Assembly (NCBI GenBank): GCA_019359375.1
Contig: JAHHHL010000062.1
Span: 1-32,476 of the forward strand
Direction: 5' to 3'
DNA length: 32,476 nucleotides
Source: Lyngbya sp. HA4199-MV5
Lineage (GTDB): Bacteria; Cyanobacteriota; Cyanobacteriia; Leptolyngbyales; Leptolyngbyaceae
The notes under the pieces are model-generated. The model saw nothing but the letters and a program-made list of their open reading frames with translations. It made no database searches and was not told where the DNA came from. Positions 25,835-32,476 of this stretch are shown in pieces. The first letter of the stretch is position 1. Every line of letters starts with the position of its first letter. A program made the translations under genes and the position numbers.

Positions 25835-26881
25835 TCAAATCACCCACGCTTTTGCTACCAGAGCTGCAACTTTTGCCACAGGTTCTGCCAGCACTGCTAC
25901 GCCCTCCAAACCCTGCTTCAGTGCCGCAACTGCTTGACCAATCACAGTGTTGTTTGATGGTGACTTCTGTAGTTCTGCTTCAAGAATTTTGATGGGTGTC
26001 TCAACCATGCTTTTCTGAATCGGATTAAGTGCATCTGTTGTTTCAACGTCCTGTCTTAGCCTCGCCAATGCTTCCAATACCGCTTGCAGGTCAGTAGTGT
26101 CAACAGAGGCTTGACTGGTATTTTGAGACACATTCACATTGCCATCGGACTGAATAATGGAAAAAGCATTGTTGCTACCAACGGTCGAGATATTTCCTAT
26201 CGACTGCGTTTTAGAAGGTTTCATCGAAAGATCTGCCCCGATAGGAGCAGAAGGCAGTGAATGAGGCTGTTGAGAATGGTTGCTGTTGTTAGAAAGAGAA
26301 CTGTTGGCTCTTTTTCTAATTTTGAGCACAGGAGTTAAGTACTCGGAGATGCCTTCCAGATCGATCGCGCTGCATCCTAACTTATAAGCTTCCTCATAAG
26401 TGCTTCCAGCTCCCAGCGCATCATAAAACCCTTCAGCAAACTGAATGGCTGCTTTGTCTCCAATCGGTTGATGCATCCCAATTACACAGTCTACATACTG
26501 GTGAATAGCTGCTGCTTGCACTTCTGAATAGCAAGCATTGAGTAGAACGCATTCAATCTCACCAAACTCAAACGCTCCAAATAGCCTTGCGAGTGCTTCT
26601 GTACTGACAAGTTGGATTTTACCCGCATCATTTTCCAGTACTAATCCTTGAGTTGCTGCCCCATGCCCCGAAAAATGAACGATTCGAGGTCTGATATCTA
26701 ACAAAGCGCGACGTAAATCGATTGTACGAACGGCTGACTTGGCGAAAACTTTGAAGCGATCGCGGCTTGTGGCTCGTTCTAGAGCTTCCTCAATCTTTCG
26801 CACCTCAACCCCTAGACTTAGCGGATCGGTTCCCTTGGGATTTGCAGTCAGAATTAGAATCTTGAGCGATTGATCTTTCAC
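25835..26881 (-). CDS. CHAT-domain caspase-like protein (copy 2) with Gly/Asn tag
   Basis: I prefer the GTG at 26879-26881 (348 aa), which aligns with the start of copy 1. The longest frame begins at a TTG 20 codons upstream with no Shine-Dalgarno. Residues 1-190 are CHAT: LKILILTANPKGTDPLSLG, IVHFSGHGAATQGL (catalytic H73) and LLNACYSEVQAA (C117). Residues about 227-256 contain the tag QSIGNISTVGSNN and SIIQSDGNVNVSQ, closely matching the tag in the adjacent NTPase. The C-terminal helices end in a small hydrophobic AVLAEPVAKVAALVAKAWVI segment, comparable with copy 1. No signal peptide is present. It heads the operon and is coupled to the NTPase by TGAGATG, the strongest hint that the two proteins act together. 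Confidence 0.85.
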   Translation of the reverse strand: MKDQSLKILILTANPKGTDPLSLGVEVRKIEEALERATSRDRFKVFAKSAVRTIDLRRALLDIRPRIVHFSGHGAATQGLVLENDAGKIQLVSTEALARLFGAFEFGEIECVLLNACYSEVQAAAIHQYVDCVIGMHQPIGDKAAIQFAEGFYDALGAGSTYEEAYKLGCSAIDLEGISEYLTPVLKIRKRANSSLSNNSNHSQQPHSLPSAPIGADLSMKPSKTQSIGNISTVGSNNAFSIIQSDGNVNVSQNTSQASVDTTDLQAVLEALARLRQDVETTDALNPIQKSMVETPIKILEAELQKSPSNNTVIGQAVAALKQGLEGVAVLAEPVAKVAALVAKAWVI

Positions 26882-27000
26882 AGCAGTGCCAGCTCCAAGT
26901 TGACTGTAGAGGTTGTTTATATCATTGGGCAAACAAATCAAGTGGCAACTGTTGATTACTCAATGCGGATTATAAAGGGACAAAATGACCTAACATAGTA

Positions 27001-27012
27001 CCCTTAAGGGTT
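27001..27012. promoter_or_regulatory. Perfect 12-bp palindrome upstream of the CHAT/nSTAND operon
   Basis: ACCCTTAAGGGT is a perfect palindrome about 120 bp upstream of the likely GTG start of the leading CHAT gene, followed by an AT-rich TATTTTAT. The position suits an operator or a symmetric regulator site. No matched second copy was found nearby, and the binding protein, if any, is unknown. Confidence 0.3.
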
Positions 27013-27104
27013 ATTTTATCTGTGGGAGAATAGCGCTCTTTAGAAATTTCACTTCTCTACTCGACCCTGGAGCCAGTAAATTTCAGTTAATCAGTACGCC
27101 TCTA

Positions 27105-27229
27105 GGGGCTGTCATCAATTAATACTACACATTGCTTGCAGTAAGGGTTCCAGCCCCTAGCCTGATGTGTTGGGACGGGCGTGACACTGCTGATATCGCA
27201 AGGTTTCGGAGCTAATTGATGACACGCCC
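27105..27229. mobile_element. 125-bp MITE-like element flanked by TA
   Basis: The ends are inverted repeats. The left end is GGGGCTGTCATCAATTA, and the right end, reverse complemented, is GGGCGTGTCATCAATTAG. They match in 15 of 17 aligned positions including 11 perfect inner bases. Both ends are bordered by TA (27103-27104 and 27230-27231), consistent with a TA target duplication as made by IS630/Tc1-type transposases. There is no coding frame inside, so it is a non-autonomous element. Its right end provides the last base of the LuxR gene's stop codon. Confidence 0.6.
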
Positions 27230-27846
27230 TAACATTCTCCGGCTTGATCAAGAACGGCTTCTTGCTTAGCATGAATGTTCTTGAGGTGTTTTTTAACGGT
27301 ATTGAGGGAAATGTAAAGCTGAGTGGTGATGTCCTTGTATGTATGACCTAACCGACGTAGGAGCCAGATCTCTGCTTCGCGCGGTGTAAGTTTATACTTG
27401 ATGGCTTCTGCGATCGCTAGATTTTGCAGCGACTGATTGTAGTCCTCTAATGTGACTAATAAATAGGAATCGCTCTCCTTCAAATCCAGCCAGCGAGCTC
27501 GAATACGAAGCAGACTGGCTTTGCGATCTCTAACTTCAGTCTCAACTACAGAAGGCGACTGTGAAATAGTCCTGCAACGATCGACCAGCCTCTCCCACAC
27601 TTCCCAAACTCTTGAGGCTCCCAGTATTGAAAAGGAGTTATCGCCTAAATGGGCGCACATTTGACGAGCACAACGGTTGGCATAAACTAGTTCTCCTCTT
27701 GCCGTCAAGAGCAACACCCCATCTGCTAAACCGTCAAGGATGGCTTTTAGAAAGACTCGATACTCCTGTTGACAAGGAGAATGGTACATTCCTGGAATGT
27801 CTCCAAGTGGCACAAGATGATGATGGGGAGACGTTTGAGTTAGCAT
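27229..27846 (-). CDS. PAS-LuxR family transcriptional regulator
   Basis: The protein has 205 aa. Residues about 28-135 form a PAS-type sensor (AILDGLADGVLLLTARGELV, YANRCARQMC, and a late strand SYLLVTLEDYN). Residues about 148-198 are a LuxR/GerE helix-turn-helix with YKLTPREAEIWLLRRLGHTY and ISLNTVKKHLKNIHAKQ. The protein lacks a receiver domain, so PAS must do the sensing. The stop codon TAG is composed of the TA target duplication plus the first base of the adjacent MITE. The natural C-terminus may therefore have been altered by a few residues, though the HTH is complete. It is divergent from the NB-ARC gene across 140 bp and could regulate that gene or the operon downstream. Confidence 0.85.
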   Translation of the reverse strand: MLTQTSPHHHLVPLGDIPGMYHSPCQQEYRVFLKAILDGLADGVLLLTARGELVYANRCARQMCAHLGDNSFSILGASRVWEVWERLVDRCRTISQSPSVVETEVRDRKASLLRIRARWLDLKESDSYLLVTLEDYNQSLQNLAIAEAIKYKLTPREAEIWLLRRLGHTYKDITTQLYISLNTVKKHLKNIHAKQEAVLDQAGEC

Positions 27847-27932
27847 TTTTAAGTTCTTTCTCTAAACTGCTACCTCCATCAAGCGTTAGAGTTGACTGAG
27901 TTCGAGTCTGAGAAAACCTGACTTGTCATGAC

Positions 27933-27961
27933 TTGTGACCGCTTTTATTTCCGCCTAGAAT
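27933..27961 (+). promoter_or_regulatory. Candidate promoter of the NB-ARC/WD40 gene
   Basis: TTGTGA (27933-27938) and TAGAAT (27956-27961) are spaced by exactly 17 bp and lie 26 bp before the start codon, fitting a sigma-70-type promoter. The -35 box is part of a direct repeat GACTTGTCA / GACTTGTGA (27920-27938) that includes the palindrome GTCATGAC, a possible regulator site in this divergent spacer. Confidence 0.4.
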
Positions 27962-27986
27962 TTGAGCACTCCTTACTGGACGGTCA

Positions 27987-30900
27987 ATGTCAACCAGGTC
28001 ACTCAGGGTACGTCAAGATTGGATTGAGCCAGCGAAATTAGCGGTCAGACGCAATGGGTTTCTGAATCAGCGCGCCTTGGCGGAAGAGGCAGGCTTGGCG
28101 ATCGCCACGGTCAGTAATTTTCTGACGGGCAAACCCGTTGATCGTGCCACCTTCGTGGAACTGTGCCAGCGGCTGTCGCTCAATCCGGAAGACATTGCCG
28201 ACCTGAAACCTGTGGAGGCGCAGGAGCAGCAACGGGAGCAAAGGGAAGCGCGGACTCTGACCCCACACCGCACTCAAACTCTCGATCCGCCTCTAGCATC
28301 CGTGACCGACTGGGGTGAAGCACTGGATGTTTCCTTGTTCTATGGTCGTGCAGCGGAACTTGCCACGTTGGAGCAGTGGATCTGCCACGATCGGTGCCGA
28401 TTGGTGATGCTGTTGGGCATGGGTGGCATTGGCAAAACGGCACTCTCTGTCCGACTGGCAGAACAACTCCAGGATGGGTTTGAGTTTGTGATTTGGCGAT
28501 CGCTCCGCAATGCACCACCCGTGCAAGAAGTCCTGGCAGACTGGTTAAGCGTGCTGTCCCGGCAACGGCAGCTTGATCTACCAGAGAGCTTCAGTGGCAG
28601 GATTAATGCGCTGCTGGGCTACTTGCGGCATTCACGCTGTTTGTTGGTCTTGGATAATGTTGAATCGATTTTGATCGCAGAGGGGCGTGCTGGTGCCTAT
28701 CGAGAAGGCTATGAAGGCTACGGACCATTGTTGGAAAGCATCGGACAGACACGCCATCAAAGTTGTCTGGTGCTGACCAGTCGCGAACCACCGCGAGGAT
28801 TGAAGAGCAAAGCGGGCAATGATTTACTCATCCGATCGCTCCGATTAGCTGGCTTACCTGAGGCGGACGGGCAGAAGTTGATCGCTGAGAAGGGCTTTAC
28901 CCTGACAGACTTAGCGGGGAGAGCGCTCATAGAACACTACGGCGGCAATCCATTGGCACTCAAGATTGTTGCTACTACCATTCAAGAACTGTTTGAGGGC
29001 GATATTGCTGCCTTTCTGGAGCACAGCACCATTGTGTTTGGTGACATCGCCGACCTTTTAGCCCAGCAGTTCGATCGGCTGTCAGACTCGGAACAGCAGG
29101 TGATGTACTGGCTAGCCATCAACCGGGAAGGCGTTTCGCTGACTGAGTTAAGACAAGACATTGTGCCTGCGATCGCGCCACGGTCACTCTTGGAAGCAAT
29201 GGAATCCCTGCAACAGCGATCGCTGGTGGAAAAAGTAGCACTGGCTGAGAAGATGCGATTCACTCAACAGCCTGTGGTGATGGAATATATCACGGGACGC
29301 TTAATCACACAGGCTAGTGAGGAGTTAGTGAACGGCGAGTTGGCGTTGTGCGATCAATACGCATTCAGTAAAGCGCAAACCGAGGATTATTTGCGGCAGA
29401 CCCAAATACGCCTGTTGCTTCAACCATTGTTAGCTCAGTTACTGGTGCGACTGGGAAGTCAAGCAGCCGTAAAACAGTGTCTGGATCAGGCGTTAGCAAC
29501 ACTCAAAGCTCAAACTTTCTCACAACCGGGCTATGCCGCAGGCAATCTACTCAAGCTCTTCAGTCAGCTAGACATCAATTTGAGTGGCTATGACTTTTCA
29601 AACTTGCCGCTCTGGCAGGTGTACTTGCAGGGTGTGCCGTTACATCACGTCAACTTTGCGGGTGCGGATTTCACCAAATCAGTATTTACGCAAACGCGCG
29701 GCGATATTTTAGCCGTTGTGTTTAGTCCGCAGGGCAACTTGCTGGCAACTGGAATCGATCGCACCATTCAACTCTGGCAACTGGACGACAAGCGACAAAG
29801 CGCTACTCTGGAAGGACACTCTGCCTGGGTGCTATGTCTCGCGTTTAGCCCTGATGGCAATCTGCTGGCAAGTGGCAGTCATGATCAAACGATTCGGCTC
29901 TGGAATGTGGCAACGGGGCAATGTTTGCAAACGCTGCGTGGGCATGCCAGCGGTGTGCAATCCCTGGCGTTTAGTGTCGATGGACGGCTGTTAGCCAGCG
30001 GCAGCCATGATCACACGATTCGCATATGGTCTGTAACAACTAAGCAATGTCTGCAAGTGCTGCACGAGCACATCGATCGCGTGTTGACCGTTATTTTCCA
30101 TCCAGACAAGCAAACATTGATCAGTAGCAGCGATGATCGCACTATTCGCTTGTGGAATATTCCGTCTGGACAATGTGTGCAAACCATCGCCACCCATATC
30201 AACTGGGTTTTAGCCACAGCCTTGAGTCCCGATGGTAAAACGTTGGTGACGGGGAGTGACCATCAAACGGTGGCATTCTGGAATCTCCACACGGGAGACA
30301 ATCTGGGAACATTATCGGCATACAAGGCGAAAGTGTGGGCAGTGGCGTTTAGTCCTGATGGTCGCATCCTGGCTACGGGCAGCGAAGACAAAACAGTGCG
30401 CCTGTGGGATGTGCAGACCCGACAATGCCTGAAAACATTTCAGGATCATACCCATCAAGTTTGGCTCGTTAACTTTAGCCCGGATGGACAAACCCTCGTG
30501 AGTAGTGGCGATGATCAAACCGTGCGGTTGTGGAATGTGCGATCGGGGCAATGTCTGACCACGTTGGAATCCCATAGTAATTGGGTGTCGTCGATCGCCT
30601 TCAGTCCCGATGATCGCACCCTGGCAAGTAGTAGCAAAGATCAGCAGGTCAGGCTCTGGAATGTGGCGACAGGTGAGTCTACGCAGGTGCTCAAAGGGCA
30701 TACCGATATTGTGACCTCGGTTAGCTTTAACCTTGATGGACAAACGCTTGCCAGTGGCAGTGATGATCACACTATCAAGCTTTGGGATACCAGGACGGGA
30801 GAATGTCTGCAAACGCTGTGGGGGCACACAGATTGGGTGCATACACTCGCTTTTGTGCCCAGTCATGAAGCGTCTCTAGACAACTTTAGTCACAGGCTAG

Positions 30901-31586
30901 TGAGTGGCAGTTGCGATCACACCATCAAGCTTTGGGATGTACGATCGGGTGAATGCCTGCAAACCTTAGAGGGACATACCCATCGCGTCAAAGCCATCGC
31001 TGTTGCGCCTCAAGCAACCCTGTTGGCAAGCGGTAGCGATGACCAGACGGTGAGGCTGTGGGATGCTAGCACAGGCACCTGTTTGCGAGTGCTCACGGGA
31101 CATACTGATTGGGTGTTGTCCGTCGCGCTCCATCCTGCAGGCAAGTGGTTAGCCAGTGGCAGTGGAGACCGGACGATCAAGCTCTGGGATGTACAATCGG
31201 CAAGCTGTTTGCGGACGTTGGCAGGACATAGCCATCGCGTGCGATCGGTCGCGTTTAGCCCGGATGGTAGACTCTTGGCGAGTGGCAGTGAAGATCATAC
31301 CGTTAAACTTTGGGATGTTGAAACTGGAAACTGTTTGAAGACCCTCTTGGGTCACAGTCAGATTGTTTGGGCAGTTGTCTTCAATCATCAGGGACAAACA
31401 ATCGCCAGTTGCAGTGAGGACGGCACCATCAGCATGTGGAATGTTAGCACTGGCACCTGTTTGCAAAGGCTCCGAGTCGATCGTCCCTATGAAGGCATGA
31501 ACATCACAGGCGCGATCGGCTTAACCTCAGCTCAACGAGCGACCCTAAAAGCACTGGGAGCGATCGAGTACGCTGCCTCCATTTAG
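27987..31586 (+). CDS. NB-ARC NTPase with N-terminal HTH and 14 WD40 repeats
   Basis: The protein has 1199 aa. Residues 12-72 form an XRE-like helix-turn-helix (NQRALAEEAGLAIATVSNFL). The NB-ARC core follows: FYGRAAELATLEQWI, Walker A MLLGMGGIGKTALS (141-154), Walker B CLLVLDNVE (218-226) and SCLVLTSREPP. A helical winged segment leads to a short pentapeptide-like stretch, DINLSGYDFSNLPLWQVYLQ and HVNFAGADFTKSVF (about 530-565). From about 567 to 1160 I count 14 WD40 repeats by their LWDV/LWNV ends, enough for two seven-bladed propellers. Repeat 10 carries a short insert (PSHEASLDNFSHR). This architecture is common in multicellular cyanobacteria and is thought to be a STAND-type receptor, with WD40 blades as the ligand-sensing part. 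No effector domain is fused, so partners in trans are expected. Confidence 0.92.
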   Translation: MSTRSLRVRQDWIEPAKLAVRRNGFLNQRALAEEAGLAIATVSNFLTGKPVDRATFVELCQRLSLNPEDIADLKPVEAQEQQREQREARTLTPHRTQTLDPPLASVTDWGEALDVSLFYGRAAELATLEQWICHDRCRLVMLLGMGGIGKTALSVRLAEQLQDGFEFVIWRSLRNAPPVQEVLADWLSVLSRQRQLDLPESFSGRINALLGYLRHSRCLLVLDNVESILIAEGRAGAYREGYEGYGPLLESIGQTRHQSCLVLTSREPPRGLKSKAGNDLLIRSLRLAGLPEADGQKLIAEKGFTLTDLAGRALIEHYGGNPLALKIVATTIQELFEGDIAAFLEHSTIVFGDIADLLAQQFDRLSDSEQQVMYWLAINREGVSLTELRQDIVPAIAPRSLLEAMESLQQRSLVEKVALAEKMRFTQQPVVMEYITGRLITQASEELVNGELALCDQYAFSKAQTEDYLRQTQIRLLLQPLLAQLLVRLGSQAAVKQCLDQALATLKAQTFSQPGYAAGNLLKLFSQLDINLSGYDFSNLPLWQVYLQGVPLHHVNFAGADFTKSVFTQTRGDILAVVFSPQGNLLATGIDRTIQLWQLDDKRQSATLEGHSAWVLCLAFSPDGNLLASGSHDQTIRLWNVATGQCLQTLRGHASGVQSLAFSVDGRLLASGSHDHTIRIWSVTTKQCLQVLHEHIDRVLTVIFHPDKQTLISSSDDRTIRLWNIPSGQCVQTIATHINWVLATALSPDGKTLVTGSDHQTVAFWNLHTGDNLGTLSAYKAKVWAVAFSPDGRILATGSEDKTVRLWDVQTRQCLKTFQDHTHQVWLVNFSPDGQTLVSSGDDQTVRLWNVRSGQCLTTLESHSNWVSSIAFSPDDRTLASSSKDQQVRLWNVATGESTQVLKGHTDIVTSVSFNLDGQTLASGSDDHTIKLWDTRTGECLQTLWGHTDWVHTLAFVPSHEASLDNFSHRLVSGSCDHTIKLWDVRSGECLQTLEGHTHRVKAIAVAPQATLLASGSDDQTVRLWDASTGTCLRVLTGHTDWVLSVALHPAGKWLASGSGDRTIKLWDVQSASCLRTLAGHSHRVRSVAFSPDGRLLASGSEDHTVKLWDVETGNCLKTLLGHSQIVWAVVFNHQGQTIASCSEDGTISMWNVSTGTCLQRLRVDRPYEGMNITGAIGLTSAQRATLKALGAIEYAASI

Positions 31587-31594
31587 GAACAAGA

Positions 31595-31668
31595 ATTAAA
31601 TAACATCGACTTTTGTAGTCGGGGTGTTGGGTTTCATGCTTCAACCCAACCTACGCAAGTTATTTAAT
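31595..31668. repeat. Nested inverted-repeat element after the NB-ARC gene
   Basis: An outer perfect 10-bp pair ATTAAATAAC / GTTATTTAAT (31595-31604, 31659-31668) encloses an inner 8-bp stem GTTGGGTT / AACCCAAC (31626-31633, 31643-31650) with a 9-base loop. The inner part plus CCTACG resembles a REP-like hairpin that I recall as abundant between cyanobacterial genes. It can act as a bidirectional terminator or be a tiny mobile element. It lies 8 bp beyond the stop codon. Confidence 0.6.
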
Positions 31669-31684
31669 CCACTATCCTTAGTGA

Positions 31685-31706
31685 CTTTACCCCTCACCCC
31701 TCACCT
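31685..31706 (+). repeat. Short CCCCTCA heptamer repeat
   Basis: The sequence contains ACCCCTCACCCCTCACCTC, about two and a half heptamers CCCCTCA, ending just before the Shine-Dalgarno of the next gene. It is a small tandem repeat of the STRR kind and is distinct from the 9-bp arrays of the Dnd island. Confidence 0.5.
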
Positions 31707-31707
31707 C

Positions 31708-31713
31708 AAGGAG
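31708..31713 (+). promoter_or_regulatory. Strong ribosome binding site for the 103-aa gene
   Basis: AAGGAG stands seven bases before the ATG at 31721. It is among the few clear Shine-Dalgarno sequences in the window and supports this small gene as real. Confidence 0.6.
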
Positions 31714-31720
31714 ATTCACC

Positions 31721-32032
31721 ATGAGCGAAGAGACGCAACAGCCCGACTCGGAAAACCCAGATGTCGTCCGTTCACCCAAAAATACAGAGCGGGATCTGGA
31801 GGCAGAAAGGACTGGCAACACGGCCGATGGCGCTGAAACGGTGCGAGAGCTTATTATCATCGACGCTGAGGCGACTGATTCTCCGAAGAACGATCGACCG
31901 CTTGATCTGACAACGCTAGCTCAGACGGTCGAAACACCTGAAGTCGTGAGAAAGTTGGTTGTCATTGAAGATCAAGCTGACACTGATGGAGACGATCGCT
32001 CTCCTAAAAATGACCGAGACTTCAAACGCTGA
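31721..32032 (+). CDS. Small acidic protein with an internal duplication
   Basis: The protein has 103 aa, is rich in Asp, Glu, Asn and Arg, and has no hydrophobic segment. Two units are related: residues 39-59 (ETVRELIIIDAEATDSPKND) and 74-99 (EVVRKLVVIEDQADTDGDD then RSPKND). A third SPKN occurs at 18-21. Each unit pairs a short beta strand (LIIID or LVVIE) with an acidic loop and the SPKNDR motif. I do not recognise a family. A strong Shine-Dalgarno supports the start. It lies in tandem behind the NB-ARC gene and before a Trypco1-like ORF, so a role as an adaptor or scaffold peptide of that module is possible but unproven. Confidence 0.6.
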   Translation: MSEETQQPDSENPDVVRSPKNTERDLEAERTGNTADGAETVRELIIIDAEATDSPKNDRPLDLTTLAQTVETPEVVRKLVVIEDQADTDGDDRSPKNDRDFKR

Positions 32033-32062
32033 CTGACCACATTCAGAGGCACAACAAGGACT

Positions 32063-32209
32063 ATGGGACAACTCACGCCGATCGCTTTGGAAGACGGCAC
32101 CACAATTTACATCGAAGCCACAGACGACACTCCTACGCCTCGTAGTGAGGTTGTACGTGGCACGCCCTATGACGATAATGCCCCCACGCCCCCTTTCCCC
32201 TCCTCCTAA
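32063..32209 (+). CDS. Truncated Trypco1-like (trypsin-co-occurring) small ORF
   Basis: This 48-aa frame begins MGQLTPIALEDGTTIYIEAT, which matches from memory the N-terminus of Trypco1 (CU044_2847-type) proteins. Those occur beside trypsin-like, CHAT or STAND conflict proteins and are usually about 100 aa. Here the frame ends after a polypyrimidine stretch that encodes NAPTPPFPSS, so the C-terminal two thirds of the family are absent. The response regulator begins 6 bp later. It could be a natural short variant, or a gene truncated by repeat expansion or recombination. The Shine-Dalgarno (AAGGA) is only two bases from the ATG, which is unusual. Confidence 0.5.
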   Translation: MGQLTPIALEDGTTIYIEATDDTPTPRSEVVRGTPYDDNAPTPPFPSS

Positions 32210-32214
32210 CTCCC

Positions 32215-32476
32215 ATGCTCCCACTGCCTATCCGCGTCCTGATTGCTGATGATCATCCCGTGATCCGCAATGGCTTGACCACCATCATGCATTACAAACC
32301 TGAGATGGAAATTATTGCTGAAGCCACAACGGGTCTTGAAGCGATCGAGCAATTTCGCCACCATCAGCCCGATGTCACGCTCATGGATCTGCGAATGCCT
32401 GAAATGGGTGGAGTGGATGCGATCGTCACCATCCGGCAAGAATTTCCGGCGGCGCGGATCATCATTTTAACGACCT
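32215..32476 (+). CDS. NarL/LuxR-type response regulator (partial at right edge)
   Basis: The frame opens at ATG 32215 and runs off the window. The visible 87 codons are a receiver domain: LPIRVLIADDHPVIRNGL supplies the acidic pair, DVTLMDLRMPEMGG contains the phospho-accepting Asp, and ARIIILTT is the start of the Thr-containing strand. The DDHPVIRNGL pattern is typical of NarL/FixJ-type regulators, so a LuxR HTH is expected beyond the edge. It follows the Trypco1-like ORF by 6 bp without its own Shine-Dalgarno, which implies translational coupling, and no histidine kinase is in the window. Confidence 0.88.
   Translation, partial: MLPLPIRVLIADDHPVIRNGLTTIMHYKPEMEIIAEATTGLEAIEQFRHHQPDVTLMDLRMPEMGGVDAIVTIRQEFPAARIIILTT

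Noticed and set aside
30312-30866. 184-aa minus-strand frame within the WD40 region
   Set aside because: Periodic antisense shadow of the WD40 repeats; its own repeats mirror theirs.

Overview
The window looks like a chromosomal accessory region of a filamentous or multicellular-type cyanobacterium. GCGATCGC-type (HIP1) octamers are frequent. Families typical of cyanobacteria are present: a DUF928 protein, CHASE2, CHAT, a cyanobacterial two-partner secretion (TPS) pair, and an NB-ARC/WD40 protein with a short N-terminal HTH. G-rich short tandem repeats lie between genes. I cannot name the species from sequence alone.

Region 1 (1-6711, minus strand) is a DNA phosphorothioation (Dnd) defence island. 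Read in the direction of transcription it holds a PLD/DEAH-helicase restriction protein, a four-helix-bundle S23 protein, a 57-aa ORF, DndD, a Uma2-type nuclease, Dnd-associated protein 4, and at the very edge a probable IS4-type transposase start. The sulfur-transfer protein DndC, and DndB and DndE, are not in view. The intergenic spaces carry 9-bp-periodic GGGAGTCGA-like repeats. One such array lies inside the helicase gene and encodes a collagen-like Gly-X-Y linker.

Region 2 (6712-7358) has no convincing gene. It holds three copies of TAAAGTTGGAAACTG and a pair of adjacent hairpins.

Region 3 (7359-19571, minus) is a TPS cassette: TpsA exoprotein, TpsB outer-membrane transporter, an exported TPR-CHAT protease-like protein, a CHASE2 membrane protein and an exported DUF928 protein. 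Several genes are tightly spaced and one junction is TGAGATG.

Region 4 (19827-26881, minus) is the most interesting part. It is a compact operon: CHAT protease-like protein, membrane-anchored nSTAND NTPase, FecR-like membrane protein, exported unknown protein, a decayed chagasin (I42) protease-inhibitor gene, and a second CHAT paralogue. The two CHAT proteins, the nSTAND NTPase and the CHASE2 protein of region 3 all carry the same short Gly/Asn motif (SIGN...GxxN...IQ type) in predicted cytosolic segments. I propose that this motif is a shared assembly tag for a caspase-like signalling system that spans the membrane.

Region 5 (26942-32476): a 125-bp MITE-like element supplies the stop codon of a PAS-LuxR regulator. 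Divergent from it are an NB-ARC protein with 14 WD40 repeats, a small acidic protein with an internal duplication, a truncated probable Trypco1 protein and the start of a NarL-type response regulator. The large receptor, the Trypco1-like ORF and the regulator resemble a second NTPase-centred conflict or signalling module.
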